The notes below the pieces were generated by a model, which saw nothing but the letters and a program-made list of their open reading frames with translations, was not told the origin of the DNA and searched no databases. A stretch of 52,290 nucleotides of DNA, from positions 1-52,290 of the forward strand of contig CADAOB010000021.1 in the NCBI GenBank assembly GCA_902789445.1. The letters are read 5' to 3'. This document shows positions 7,345 through 15,512 of this stretch, one piece after another (positions within the stretch are counted from its first letter, which is position 1; every line of letters starts with the position of its first letter). Source of the DNA: an uncultured Bacteroidia bacterium (GTDB taxonomy: Bacteria; Bacteroidota; Bacteroidia; Bacteroidales; UBA932). A program made the position numbers and the translations under genes.

Positions 7345-7704
7345 ATGTACTTCGAGGATTATGACAATGCGGGCTTTCAGGATAAAAGCGGAGACGATGT
7401 TTATTCGAAGCCTGTGAGAGCGGGCAAACGGACCTACTTCTTTGACGTAAAGGCCACCAAAGGCAACGACTATTATCTGACCATCACCGAGAGCAAGCGC
7501 CGGATCGAACGCGACGGCCGCTATGTGTACGACAAGCACAAGATTTTCCTCTACAAGGAAGATTTCGACAAGTTTGCCGACGGGCTCCAGGAGGTCATCG
7601 GATACATCCGGGAACGGCTCCCCAAAGAGCCGGACAATGCACCGGCGGACCTTCCGGAACAGGCTCCGGGGTCCTTCGCCGACGTCAATTTCGAGGAACT
7701 CTGA
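7345..7704 (+). CDS. PUR-alpha-like nucleic-acid-binding protein (DUF3276)
   Basis: A 119-residue protein of the bacterial PUR/DUF3276 family, predicted to bind single-stranded DNA or RNA as a beta-beta-beta-beta-alpha repeat dimer. The recognisable core is AGKRTYFFDVKATKGNDYYLTI, KRRIERDG, then KHKIFLYKEDFDKFADGL. The C-terminal 30 residues are Pro/Glu-rich and probably disordered. ATG at 7345 is chosen because it gives the family N-terminus and sits at a normal distance from the promoter box. A dedicated terminator follows, so it is monocistronic. Its cellular role in Bacteroidota is not settled. Confidence 0.88.
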   Translation: MYFEDYDNAGFQDKSGDDVYSKPVRAGKRTYFFDVKATKGNDYYLTITESKRRIERDGRYVYDKHKIFLYKEDFDKFADGLQEVIGYIRERLPKEPDNAPADLPEQAPGSFADVNFEEL

Positions 7705-7710
7705 AAAAAA

Positions 7711-7734
7711 ACCGGCCTTCGCGCCGGTTTTTTT
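7711..7734 (+). terminator. Intrinsic terminator after PUR gene
   Basis: ACCGGC and GCCGGT form a GC stem followed by seven T residues, with an A-run before it, so it may act in both directions. Confidence 0.85.
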
Positions 7735-7755
7735 GTGTCCGGACGGCAGAATCGC

Positions 7756-7763
7756 TATATTTG
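7756..7763 (+). promoter_or_regulatory. Promoter of ATPase-sirtuin pair
   Basis: TATATTTG matches the -7 consensus, with a TTTG (7732-7735) 20 bp upstream as the -33 element. The ATG follows at 7787. Confidence 0.65.
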
Positions 7764-7786
7764 TAACATATTTGTTAAAAATCCGG

Positions 7787-8845
7787 ATGGACCTCCCTTT
7801 TTCTTTCGATAAAATCGCTGCCGGAAGCAGCATCCTCGGGCGTTCCGCGGAAATCGGGACCCTGGTCGCCACGCTGGAAAAAGGCGGCCGGAGCCTGGCC
7901 GTCTATGGAGAAGCCCGCAGCGGGAAGGAGACCGTGGTGACCGAAGCGCTCGAGCAGATCCGTGCCCGCGGCAACCGGCTCATCGTCTGCTACCTCGACC
8001 TTTTCAACATCCGCACGGCCGAAGACTTCTACCAGCTCTGGCGCGAGCGGATGAAAGAATGTGCCGTCGAAGTCAACCGCGACGCCCTGCTGCCTTTCGA
8101 CATCCATATCGACGACATCCACACCGGCAAGCTCTTCGACCTGCCGGGCATCATCGCCGACGAAGCCGGTGCGCAGATGATCGTTTATATCAAGGAATTC
8201 CAGAACCTGGCCCGCTTCGAGGACGAGGATTTCCGCCTGGACCTGCTCGACCGCGCCTGGAGCCGCCAGCGCCACGTGAACTACCTGCTGACCGGCTCGT
8301 TCATCAATGCGATGAAAAACATCTTCGAGGAACGGAAATGCTTCTACGGCATGTGCCGCACGCTGGAGCTGCGTCCGCTCGACCGGAAAACCGTCTGCGA
8401 ATACATCCGCAGCACCTTCCTCAACTACGGCCGCGTCATCGAGATGGAGGAAGCGATGGCCATCTACGAGATCTCCGCAGGCAACATGTGGTATGTCAAG
8501 CAGCTCTGCTCGATCTGCTATGCGATGCCGGCCGGCTATGTGAACCGGAAGATCGTCAACCAGGCCCGCGACACCCTGCTTTCCATCCACGTCCCCCGTT
8601 TCAAGCAGACCCTGCTCGACCTGACCGGCAACCAGGTCAACCTGCTGCGCGCCATCGTGGACGGCGTACAGAAACTCAGCAGCGCCGAGATGATGGAGCG
8701 TTACCGGCTCAACTCGTCGGCCAACGTCTTCCGCGTCAAGGACGCCCTGCAGAAGAAAGAAGTCATTACCTTTGACGCAGACGAGAACGCACGGATCATC
8801 GATCCGTTGTTCGAATACTGGCTCCGCCATTATTATTTTGTGTGA
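7787..8845 (+). CDS. AAA-like ATPase with degenerate nucleotide motifs
   Basis: A 352-residue protein built like the archaeal-type/STAND-like ATPases common in Bacteroidales. An N-terminal FDKI..GSSILGR block is followed by a P-loop-like VYGEARSGKE (residues 39-48), a sensor-like LTGSF and a C-terminal winged-helix-like part. The P-loop ends in Glu where Ser or Thr normally coordinates magnesium. The Walker B position reads MIVYIKEFQN, with Lys in place of the usual Asp. It may therefore bind nucleotide weakly or act as a regulator; this is inference. The sirtuin start codon follows its stop by one base, so the two are almost certainly co-expressed. Confidence 0.75.
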   Translation: MDLPFSFDKIAAGSSILGRSAEIGTLVATLEKGGRSLAVYGEARSGKETVVTEALEQIRARGNRLIVCYLDLFNIRTAEDFYQLWRERMKECAVEVNRDALLPFDIHIDDIHTGKLFDLPGIIADEAGAQMIVYIKEFQNLARFEDEDFRLDLLDRAWSRQRHVNYLLTGSFINAMKNIFEERKCFYGMCRTLELRPLDRKTVCEYIRSTFLNYGRVIEMEEAMAIYEISAGNMWYVKQLCSICYAMPAGYVNRKIVNQARDTLLSIHVPRFKQTLLDLTGNQVNLLRAIVDGVQKLSSAEMMERYRLNSSANVFRVKDALQKKEVITFDADENARIIDPLFEYWLRHYYFV

Positions 8846-8846
8846 T

Positions 8847-9539
8847 ATGAAAAAATTAGTCGTATTATCCGGCGCCGGGGTAAGCGCCGAGAGCGGGATC
8901 AAGACCTTCCGCGACAGCGACGGCCTGTGGGAAAACTACAACGTGGCCGACGTGGCCGACATCGAAGGATGGTACCGCAACAAGGGCCTTGTGCTCCAGT
9001 TCTACAACGAGCGCCGGCGCCAGCTCGAGAAGGCACAGCCCAACCGCGCCCACCAGATCATCGCCGAACTGGAGAAATACTTCGACGTGACCGTCGTCAC
9101 CCAGAACGTGGACAACCTTCACGAACGGGCCGGCTCGACGAAGGTCATCCACCTGCACGGCGAACTGACCAAGGTCCGTCCGGAAGACCAGGAAGACCGC
9201 GGCGTGAAAGACATCGGCTACCGCGACATCAACCTGGGCGACACCGACAGCCGCGGCGTCCAGCTCCGGCCGCACATCGTCTGGTTCGGCGAAGCCGTCC
9301 CGATGATGACCCCGGCGGCCCGCGAAGTGTCGCTGTGCGACATCCTGCTGATCATCGGCACTTCACTCAACGTCTATCCGGCCGCCGGCCTGTTCCGCTA
9401 TGTCCAGCCCGGCACGCCGATCTTCCTCATCGACCCGAAACCCATCCGCCTCGATTACAACCCGTTCCGCCAGATTCAGGAACCGGCGACGATTGGCATG
9501 GCGCAGCTCAAGCAGATCCTGCTCGATGAGTATCTGTAA
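8847..9539 (+). CDS. Sir2-family NAD-dependent protein deacylase, zinc-less
   Basis: A 230-residue sirtuin that should remove acyl groups from lysine using NAD. It has GAGVSAESGI (9-18), TQNVDNLHERAG (85-96) and the catalytic His104 in HLHGEL. FYNERRR supplies Tyr53 and Arg56, the pair that in class III (CobB/SIRT5-like) sirtuins favours succinyl or malonyl lysine. The zinc module carries no cysteines, so the usual structural zinc is absent. The length is normal. It lies one base after the ATPase, which may supply or regulate its targets. Confidence 0.9.
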   Translation: MKKLVVLSGAGVSAESGIKTFRDSDGLWENYNVADVADIEGWYRNKGLVLQFYNERRRQLEKAQPNRAHQIIAELEKYFDVTVVTQNVDNLHERAGSTKVIHLHGELTKVRPEDQEDRGVKDIGYRDINLGDTDSRGVQLRPHIVWFGEAVPMMTPAAREVSLCDILLIIGTSLNVYPAAGLFRYVQPGTPIFLIDPKPIRLDYNPFRQIQEPATIGMAQLKQILLDEYL

Positions 9540-9569
9540 ACCCGTCTGACAAGCGAAAAACAAGATTTT

Positions 9570-10442
9570 ATGAAAGGCATCGTACTCGCAGGCGGCAGTG
9601 GGACCCGCCTCTACCCCATCACCAAGGGCATCTCGAAGCAGCTGATCCCCATCTATGACAAGCCGATGGTCTATTATCCGATCTCGGTCCTGATGATGGC
9701 CGGGATCCGCGAGATCCTCATCATCTCCACGCCCTACGACCTGCCGGGATTCCGGCGGCTGCTGGGCGACGGCTCCGACTATGGCGTCCGTTTCAGCTAT
9801 GCCGAACAACCTTCGCCCGACGGCCTGGCACAGGCTTTCATCATCGGAGAAGAATTCATCGGCAGCGACGCGGTCTGCATGGTCCTGGGCGACAATATCT
9901 TCCACGGTACCGGATTCAAAGACCTGCTCCATCAGGCCGTGGCGAACGCCGAGCAGCGTTCCGAAGCCACGGTCTTCGGCTGCTGGGTGAGCGATCCGGA
10001 GCGCTACGGCGTGGTGTCGTTCGACGCCGACGGCCGGCCCGAAAGCATCGAGGAAAAACCGGCGCAGCCCAAGAGCAACTACGCCGTGGTGGGACTGTAT
10101 TTCTATCCCAACAAGGTGGTCCGTGTCGCCAAGGAAGTCAAGCCTTCGGCCCGTGGCGAACTGGAGATCACCTCGGTCAACAACGCCTTCCTCCAGGACC
10201 GCGAACTCCGCGTGCTGACCTTCGGCCGCGGCTTCGCCTGGCTCGATACGGGCACCCATGAATCACTCGCCGAGGCCTCGACCTTCGTGGAGGTGATCGA
10301 GAAGCGCCAGGGCCTGAAGATCGCCTGCCTCGAGGAGATCGCTTTCCAGAACGGCTGGATCACCGCCGAAAAGCTCCGCGCCCTCGCCGAGCCGATGCGC
10401 AAGAACCAATACGGACAGTATTTGTTATCGTTAATCAAATAA
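9570..10442 (+). CDS. rfbA: Glucose-1-phosphate thymidylyltransferase
   Basis: RmlA/RfbA joins dTTP and glucose-1-phosphate to give dTDP-glucose, the first step toward dTDP-rhamnose for surface polysaccharides. The protein has 290 residues, the standard length. It carries the nucleotide motif [13 protein letters not shown] (6-18) and the [17 protein letters not shown] block. [26 protein letters not shown] and WLDTGTHES follow. The rmlB, C and D genes are not in the window, so it is a detached copy or its partners lie elsewhere. It follows the sirtuin by 30 bp on the same strand. Confidence 0.95.
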   Translation: MKGIVLAGGSGTRLYPITKGISKQLIPIYDKPMVYYPISVLMMAGIREILIISTPYDLPGFRRLLGDGSDYGVRFSYAEQPSPDGLAQAFIIGEEFIGSDAVCMVLGDNIFHGTGFKDLLHQAVANAEQRSEATVFGCWVSDPERYGVVSFDADGRPESIEEKPAQPKSNYAVVGLYFYPNKVVRVAKEVKPSARGELEITSVNNAFLQDRELRVLTFGRGFAWLDTGTHESLAEASTFVEVIEKRQGLKIACLEEIAFQNGWITAEKLRALAEPMRKNQYGQYLLSLIK

Positions 10443-10447
10443 GCGTC

Positions 10448-10568
10448 GGCTGTCCCATATTGCTTCTGGAACCCATGCCACCCTCGGCACTGTAAGAGGG
10501 AGGGGCCCAAGTTCACTTGGGAGGGGTCGCGCGGAGCGCGACGGTTCCAGAAGCAATATGGGACAGCC
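10448..10568. repeat. Cloverleaf-shaped palindromic repeat element
   Basis: The ends, 10448-10473 and 10543-10568, are a perfect 26-bp inverted repeat. Inside are three further hairpins in a row: CCCTC/GAGGG (10481-10500), CCCAAG/CTTGGG (10506-10521) and GTCGCGC/GCGCGAC (10526-10542). GGGAGGGG occurs twice between them. Folded, this is a four-way junction. It fills almost all the space between rfbA and the next gene, and no T-run follows it. Confidence 0.85.
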
Positions 10569-10580
10569 TCAGAATAGCCT

Positions 10581-12476
10581 ATGAAAAGAATTGTCTTCGT
10601 CTTATTTTTAATCATTTCCATAGCGGCGGCAGCACAGACCGCGCCGGTGCGCTTCGCCTATCTGAGTGACATCCATATCAGCGAAGGCGCGAACAGCCGC
10701 ATTGAGAACCTCAAGCGCTGCATCGCCGACATCAACAGCCAGCCGGATATCCAGTTCACGATCCTGGGCGGCGACATCACCGATTTCGGCGCCGACCGCG
10801 AATTCGAAATGACCAAGGCCATGCTCGACCAGCTCACCCATCCCTACTGGCTGGTGGCGGGCAATCACGACGCCAAATGGTCGGAGAGCGGCTGCAACAC
10901 CTTCGCCAAGGTATTCGGCTACGAACAGTTCGAATTCGAGGCGGGCGGCATCAAGTTCCTGGGCTGCAACTGCGGGCCGAACATGCGCATGGCGCCGGCC
11001 CTGATTCCGCACGAATCCCTTTCGTGGCTCGATTCCCTCACGCGCGCGCTGCCCCGCGAACAGCCCGTGATCCTGGTGAACCACTATCCGCAGGACACTT
11101 CGGTCCTCAACTATTTCCAGCTGATGAACACGGTCAAGCAGTGCAATATCCAGCTGCTGCTCGGCGGTCACTGGCACCGGAATACGATTCTCAACTACGA
11201 AGGCGTGCCGGGCATCCTGGGCCGCTCCCCCGACCGCGGCAAGGAAGTGGGCTACAACATCATCGACATCCGGGACGGCCAGCTGGCAGCGCACGAGCGC
11301 ATCCTGGTCAACACCGAAGGCCAGGCCATTCCGCCGCAGGACCGCAAGCCCTGGTACACGCAGGCCCTGCACGAGACACCGCAATTCGAACCCGACCGGG
11401 CTTCCGGACGCGACAACCCCTATGGCCTGCCGGGCAACTACCCCTTCCTGAAATTCGACGTCAACCGCGAGTTCCCCAATGTCCGGGAAGTCTGGCGCAG
11501 CCAGGACGAGGGCGACATCGGCTGCGCTGCCGTCAAGGCCGGCCGCTATGTGCTCTATGCCAACGAAGCCGGTGTGGTCAAGGCCCTCGATGCCGCTACG
11601 GGACAGGAGTGCTGGCGCTTCGCCACCGAAGGGAAAGTCTTCTCGACGCCGGCCGTCTGGAAGAAACGCGTCGTCATCGGCTCGACCGACGGCTTCATCT
11701 ACTGCCTCTCCCTGCGCAACGGCCGCCTGCTCTGGCGCTACCGCTGCGACAAATCGGTCCTGGCTACGCCCGCCATCCATAAAGGAATCGCCTACGTCGG
11801 CTCCTCCGACCATGTGTTCCGCGCGCTGAAAGTGCGCAACGGCCGGCTGCTCTGGGCCCGCGAAGGCATCGCCGGATTCGTGGAGTGCCGTCCGTATGTG
11901 GATGACCAGCAGGTTGTTTTCGGCGACTGGGCCAACACGCTCTACTCGCTCGATCCCAAGACCGGTCAGCCGCAATGGACCTGGCATGTGAAAGGATCCC
12001 GGATGCTCTCGCCCGCCGCCGTCTATCCCGTGAAGGCCCACGGCAAGATCTTTTTCGTAACGCCCGAGCGCAAGACCTATGCGCTGGATGCCCGCACGGG
12101 CGAGCAGCTGTGGGTATCCACCGGCGGCCGGGAATCCATCGCCCTGTCGCCCGACAGCGAGACCATCTATGTCAAGACGATGTTCGACAGCGTACAGGCC
12201 TATGCGACAGCGGCTTCCGGCGTCGAAAAGCGCTGGGAGGTCCAGCCCGGTTTCGGCTACGAGATTGCCCCGACGCCCTGCGCATGCAGCGCCGACGGCA
12301 AACTGCTTTTCGTCCCGACCGACAAGGGCAACCTCTTCTGCCTGAACGCCGCCGACGGCGCTCCCCTGTGGAAACACAAGATCTCCGTCGCCATGCTCAA
12401 CAACATCCTCCCCCTCCCCGACAACCAGCTTCTGGTCTCCACGATGGACGGTGTCGTCACGCTGCTGAAGTATTGA
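10581..12476 (+). CDS. Secreted metallophosphoesterase fused to PQQ-type beta-propeller
   Basis: A 631-residue exported protein with an N-terminal signal peptide (cleavage near AAAAQTAP). Residues 25-260 are a calcineurin-like phosphoesterase: SDIHIS, GGDITD, AGNHDA and GGHWHRN supply the metal ligands. From about residue 300 come repeated PQQ/propeller blades such as VKALDAATGQECWRF, GFIYCLSLRNGRLLWRY and VFRALKVRNGRLLWA, in the manner of BamB. The likely site is the periplasm or outer-membrane surface; the substrate is unknown. The propeller may bind a partner or substrate for the phosphoesterase. Its 3' end overlaps the convergent EamA gene by 20 bp. Confidence 0.88.
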   Translation: MKRIVFVLFLIISIAAAAQTAPVRFAYLSDIHISEGANSRIENLKRCIADINSQPDIQFTILGGDITDFGADREFEMTKAMLDQLTHPYWLVAGNHDAKWSESGCNTFAKVFGYEQFEFEAGGIKFLGCNCGPNMRMAPALIPHESLSWLDSLTRALPREQPVILVNHYPQDTSVLNYFQLMNTVKQCNIQLLLGGHWHRNTILNYEGVPGILGRSPDRGKEVGYNIIDIRDGQLAAHERILVNTEGQAIPPQDRKPWYTQALHETPQFEPDRASGRDNPYGLPGNYPFLKFDVNREFPNVREVWRSQDEGDIGCAAVKAGRYVLYANEAGVVKALDAATGQECWRFATEGKVFSTPAVWKKRVVIGSTDGFIYCLSLRNGRLLWRYRCDKSVLATPAIHKGIAYVGSSDHVFRALKVRNGRLLWAREGIAGFVECRPYVDDQQVVFGDWANTLYSLDPKTGQPQWTWHVKGSRMLSPAAVYPVKAHGKIFFVTPERKTYALDARTGEQLWVSTGGRESIALSPDSETIYVKTMFDSVQAYATAASGVEKRWEVQPGFGYEIAPTPCACSADGKLLFVPTDKGNLFCLNAADGAPLWKHKISVAMLNNILPLPDNQLLVSTMDGVVTLLKY

Positions 12477-13377
12477 CGCCCGGTTTCAGGATCATGAAGA
12501 CGACGGCGCCGACGCAGACGGCGATGCCGACGGCCATTTTCCAGGTCAGGGGCTCGCCGAAGAGGAGCGTGCCGACCAGGATGGCGGTCAGGGGCTCGAA
12601 GACGCCCAGGACGGAGGTCTTGGTGGGGCCGATGAAACGGGTGGAGATGGCCAGGGTGAGCATGGAGATCATGGTCGGGACAAGGGCCAGGCCCAGCAGG
12701 TTGGCCCAGTCGGCGGGGGTGTCGATGCCTTCCGCGAAGTGGCCGCCCTGGATGGCCCGGAGGATGGCGAAAAGCAGCATCCCGGCCAGCAGGGCATAGA
12801 GCGTGAGCGTATGCTCGGAGACATGCTTGATGCGCCCGCTGCGGTTGATGATTACCAGGTAAAAGGCATAGCTGAGGGCGGAGAGGATGGCCAGGATGAC
12901 GCCCGGCACGCGGATGACCGCGCCCGGAGACGGGCTGGAGAGCAGCAGGATGCCCCCGAATGTAGCTGCGATGGAAAGCCAGGTCTGCCAGCTGGGGTAG
13001 AATCGCAGGAAGACCATGAGCAGGGCCACGAAGACCGGGTACAGATAGACCAGGGTGGTGGCCAGGCCCGAAGGGATGTAGGTGTATGAGGCGAAGAGGA
13101 ATATGCTGCTGCAGGCGAACAGCACGCCCAGGAGGGCCAGCAGCCCCAGTTCCCGGCCCCGCACGCGGAATTTCTCTTTCTTGACGAGCATCCAGGCCGC
13201 CAGCAGAAAAGCGGAGATGCCATAACGGAAAAAGAGCATCACCAGCACCGGTACACCGCTATCCATCAAGGGTTTGGCAAATAGCGGATTGGTACCATAG
13301 AAGATTCCTGCTACGATACCGCAGACAAGGCCGATGAGCCGTCTGTCTGCCAGATTATATTTGCGTTTGGTCGCCAT
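12457..13377 (-). CDS. EamA/DMT-family transporter
   Basis: A 306-residue inner-membrane protein with about ten hydrophobic segments in two EamA repeats. The first runs from GLVCGIVAGIFYGTNPLFAK; the second contains VPGVILAILSALSYAFYLVI and ends in EPLTAILVGTLLFGEPLTW, a typical EamA signature. Members export amino acids or metabolites; the substrate cannot be told here. It is a single gene on the minus strand, convergent with the phosphoesterase gene and divergent from the nucleoside hydrolase gene. Confidence 0.9.
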   Translation of the reverse strand: MATKRKYNLADRRLIGLVCGIVAGIFYGTNPLFAKPLMDSGVPVLVMLFFRYGISAFLLAAWMLVKKEKFRVRGRELGLLALLGVLFACSSIFLFASYTYIPSGLATTLVYLYPVFVALLMVFLRFYPSWQTWLSIAATFGGILLLSSPSPGAVIRVPGVILAILSALSYAFYLVIINRSGRIKHVSEHTLTLYALLAGMLLFAILRAIQGGHFAEGIDTPADWANLLGLALVPTMISMLTLAISTRFIGPTKTSVLGVFEPLTAILVGTLLFGEPLTWKMAVGIAVCVGAVVFMILKPGVNTSAA

Positions 13378-13413
13378 CTGCCGAATCGGGGCGCGAATTT
13401 AGGCATTTTTGCG

Positions 13414-13421
13414 TATCTTTG
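13414..13421 (+). promoter_or_regulatory. Promoter of nucleoside hydrolase-cobalamin unit
   Basis: TATCTTTG lies 19 bp before the ATG at 13441. No further promoter box was seen in the 20-bp gap before the adenosyltransferase, so it may drive the whole run to 19116. Confidence 0.55.
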
Positions 13422-13440
13422 AAAGATAAACTGAAACGAT

Positions 13441-14805
13441 ATGAGAAAGACTTTCCTCCTCTTCCTGTTGCTGGTCCTGCCGTGGGTCGGCAGTTCCGCA
13501 CAGCCGCGCGTCTCTGACAAGGAACTCGTGAGCGTCATCTGGGCGATGGGCCAGATGTTCCCCGACGGTTTCACGCTCAGCCTCGATTCGCTGCGGCAGC
13601 CCACCAAGGGCCTGGCCGTTTCGTATCTGGCCACGCAGAACAGTTTCGACAAGAAGAGCCTGCCGGCCGTCATCAAGCACGCCCGCGCGCACGACAACCT
13701 GGTCGGCGGCTGGTACGATCCGGAAGAAGGCAAATACTATTTCGACAGCTCCCGCATCTTCCCGGAAGACAGCCTGGCAGCGGCCCTGGCCTTCGCCCGC
13801 GAGAACCAGCAGCACACCGTGTACGACCTGGCCAAGGGCATCAACATCAAGAGCAACTACGAGCAGGAGGACGTCCGCATCATCCTCGACTGCGACATGG
13901 GCAGTTCCACCGATGACCTCTTCGCCCTGATGATGCTCTACCGCTACATGGACATGCAGCGCTGCCGGCTGCTCGGGGTGATCGTGGACCGGATGGGCAA
14001 GGCCAACGCCGACATCGTCGATGCGATGAACCTCTACTATGGCTACCCTGATATCCCCATTGGCCTGGAAACCAAGGGCGTGGAGAACCCGCCCGTCTGG
14101 ATCCCCTATCACAACCTGGCCTATGCCCGCACCATCGATTCGGAACTGATGTTCCGGCGCTCGATCGGCGACCAGGGCCACTACATGGAAAGCTACAAAC
14201 TGTACCGTAAACTGCTGAGCGAGCAGCCCGACCATTCGGTGAAGATTGCCTCCATCGGCTTTGTCACCTCGCTGGCCCGCCTGCTGGAGTCCGGCCCGGA
14301 TGAATACTCACCGCTGAGCGGCGTGGAACTGGTCCGTCGCAAAGTCAAGACCATCTACGCGATGGGCGGCGTCTTCGGAAAAGCCGTCGAACCCGACTAC
14401 AATTTCCTGCAGGCCATCGATTTCTCGCTCAAATTCTTCGAATTGCTGCCCAAGGAAGTGGACATCGTGTTCTCGCCCGGCGAAGTCGGCGACCCGCTCG
14501 ACTACCGCCCGGAGCAGGTCATCGCAGACCTGAGCTGGACCGACTGCCACCCCATCAAATGGACCTACCAGTTCCTCAACTGCGACACCGGCCAGAAGAT
14601 GTGGGACCCGCAGGCCGTGATCAATGCCGTGGAAGGCGACGACCTCTACAAACTGTCGCCCCGCGGCTGGGTGACCCTCACCCCGGCCGGCGAAACCCTC
14701 TTCACCCTCGACCCGAAAGGCAACGCCCGCTACCAGTATCCCGGCGACCCCGTCTGGTGTGACCTGGTGCTGAAGTATATCCGGCTGATGGCCATCCAGC
14801 ACTGA
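13441..14805 (+). CDS. Secreted nucleoside hydrolase-like protein with N-terminal extra domain
   Basis: A 454-residue exported protein. A signal peptide (residues 1-20) is followed by a domain of about 110 residues (QNSFDKKSLPAVIKHARAHD, GGWYDPEEGKYYFDSSRIFP) that looks like small stand-alone Bacteroidota proteins of unknown function; that comparison is from memory. From residue 140 comes an inosine-uridine nucleoside hydrolase fold with the calcium-binding ILDCDMGSSTDDLFAL and MGGVFGKAVEPDYNF. The likely reaction is cleavage of an N-ribosidic bond in the periplasm. It precedes the cobalamin operon by 20 bp; a role in recovering the nucleotide base or riboside of cobamides is an attractive guess only. 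Confidence 0.8.
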   Translation: MRKTFLLFLLLVLPWVGSSAQPRVSDKELVSVIWAMGQMFPDGFTLSLDSLRQPTKGLAVSYLATQNSFDKKSLPAVIKHARAHDNLVGGWYDPEEGKYYFDSSRIFPEDSLAAALAFARENQQHTVYDLAKGINIKSNYEQEDVRIILDCDMGSSTDDLFALMMLYRYMDMQRCRLLGVIVDRMGKANADIVDAMNLYYGYPDIPIGLETKGVENPPVWIPYHNLAYARTIDSELMFRRSIGDQGHYMESYKLYRKLLSEQPDHSVKIASIGFVTSLARLLESGPDEYSPLSGVELVRRKVKTIYAMGGVFGKAVEPDYNFLQAIDFSLKFFELLPKEVDIVFSPGEVGDPLDYRPEQVIADLSWTDCHPIKWTYQFLNCDTGQKMWDPQAVINAVEGDDLYKLSPRGWVTLTPAGETLFTLDPKGNARYQYPGDPVWCDLVLKYIRLMAIQH

Positions 14806-14825
14806 CCCAGCCATTCCGCAAGAAG

Positions 14826-15512
14826 ATGAACCGAATCTATACCCGAACCGGCGATGGTGGGACGACCGGCATCCACGGCGGCACCCGCGTCCCGAAAGAC
14901 GACATCCGCATCGAGGCCAACGGCTGCCTCGACGAACTGAACTGCATTATCGGCGTCATCCGCAGCATGGGATGCCCGGGCACGACGGATCCGCGCGCAG
15001 CAGCGGATGGGTTTTTGCCGAGCGAGCATTTTTCTGCGAGCGAGGTAAAAACCCGGAGCTGCGGAGCGGGCGACGGCGAAAGACGTCCGGTCATGCCGGA
15101 GGGTTGGGACGAAGTTTTACACGGGATCCAACGGAACCTGATGATCGTCATGAGCCTGGTGGCGACGCCGGCGGCGGAGCGGGAAAAGAATCCCAATGTC
15201 CTGCCGGACAACCTCGTGGCCGAGATCGAGGCCCGGATGGACGCGATGACCGAGACCATCGGTCCCGGCCTCCATTTCCTGCTGCCCGGCGGTACCCCCC
15301 TGGCCGCCCGGCTCCAGCTCGCCCGCGCCGTGTGCCGCCGCGCCGAACGGCGCCTGTGGACCCTCCACCGCCAGGATCCCCTCCCCGATAACATTCTCCA
15401 ATACATCAACCGCCTTTCCGACCTGCTCTTCGTCATGGCCCGCTGCGAACTGGCCAGCCAGCAATGGCCCGAAGAACGCTGGCAGGCCTTCGCCTATAAA
15501 AACCAGAAATGA
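14826..15512 (+). CDS. PduO-type ATP:cob(I)alamin adenosyltransferase, with insert
   Basis: This enzyme transfers the adenosyl group of ATP to cobalt(I) corrinoids. The N-terminus RIYTRTGDGGTTGIHGG is the PduO ATP-binding signature. The C-terminal half has LPGGTPLAARLQLARAVCRRAER and the trimer-forming helix ending LLFVMARCELA. At 228 residues it is about 40 longer than typical. The excess lies after DELNCIIGVIRSMGC, in the loop between the first two helices. There a 74-bp palindromic repeat encodes about residues 57-81 (GFLPSEHFSASEVKTR), followed by a further short unusual stretch. The reading frame is intact. Its TGA overlaps the ATG of cobyric acid synthase. Confidence 0.93.
   Translation: MNRIYTRTGDGGTTGIHGGTRVPKDDIRIEANGCLDELNCIIGVIRSMGCPGTTDPRAAADGFLPSEHFSASEVKTRSCGAGDGERRPVMPEGWDEVLHGIQRNLMIVMSLVATPAAEREKNPNVLPDNLVAEIEARMDAMTETIGPGLHFLLPGGTPLAARLQLARAVCRRAERRLWTLHRQDPLPDNILQYINRLSDLLFVMARCELASQQWPEERWQAFAYKNQK
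14995..15068 (+). repeat. Palindromic element family A, in-frame copy in adenosyltransferase
   Basis: The 74 bp appear identical to 17454-17527. They fold on GCAGC/GCTGC outside and GGGTTTTT/AAAAACCC inside, with two GCGAGCGAG-type boxes in the loop. The frame used gives the peptide GFLPSEHFSASEVKTR. Confidence 0.9.

Noticed and set aside
10608-12377. A 589-codon antisense frame within the phosphoesterase gene
   Set aside because: Shadow of a gene with clear metal-ligand motifs and propeller blades on the other strand.
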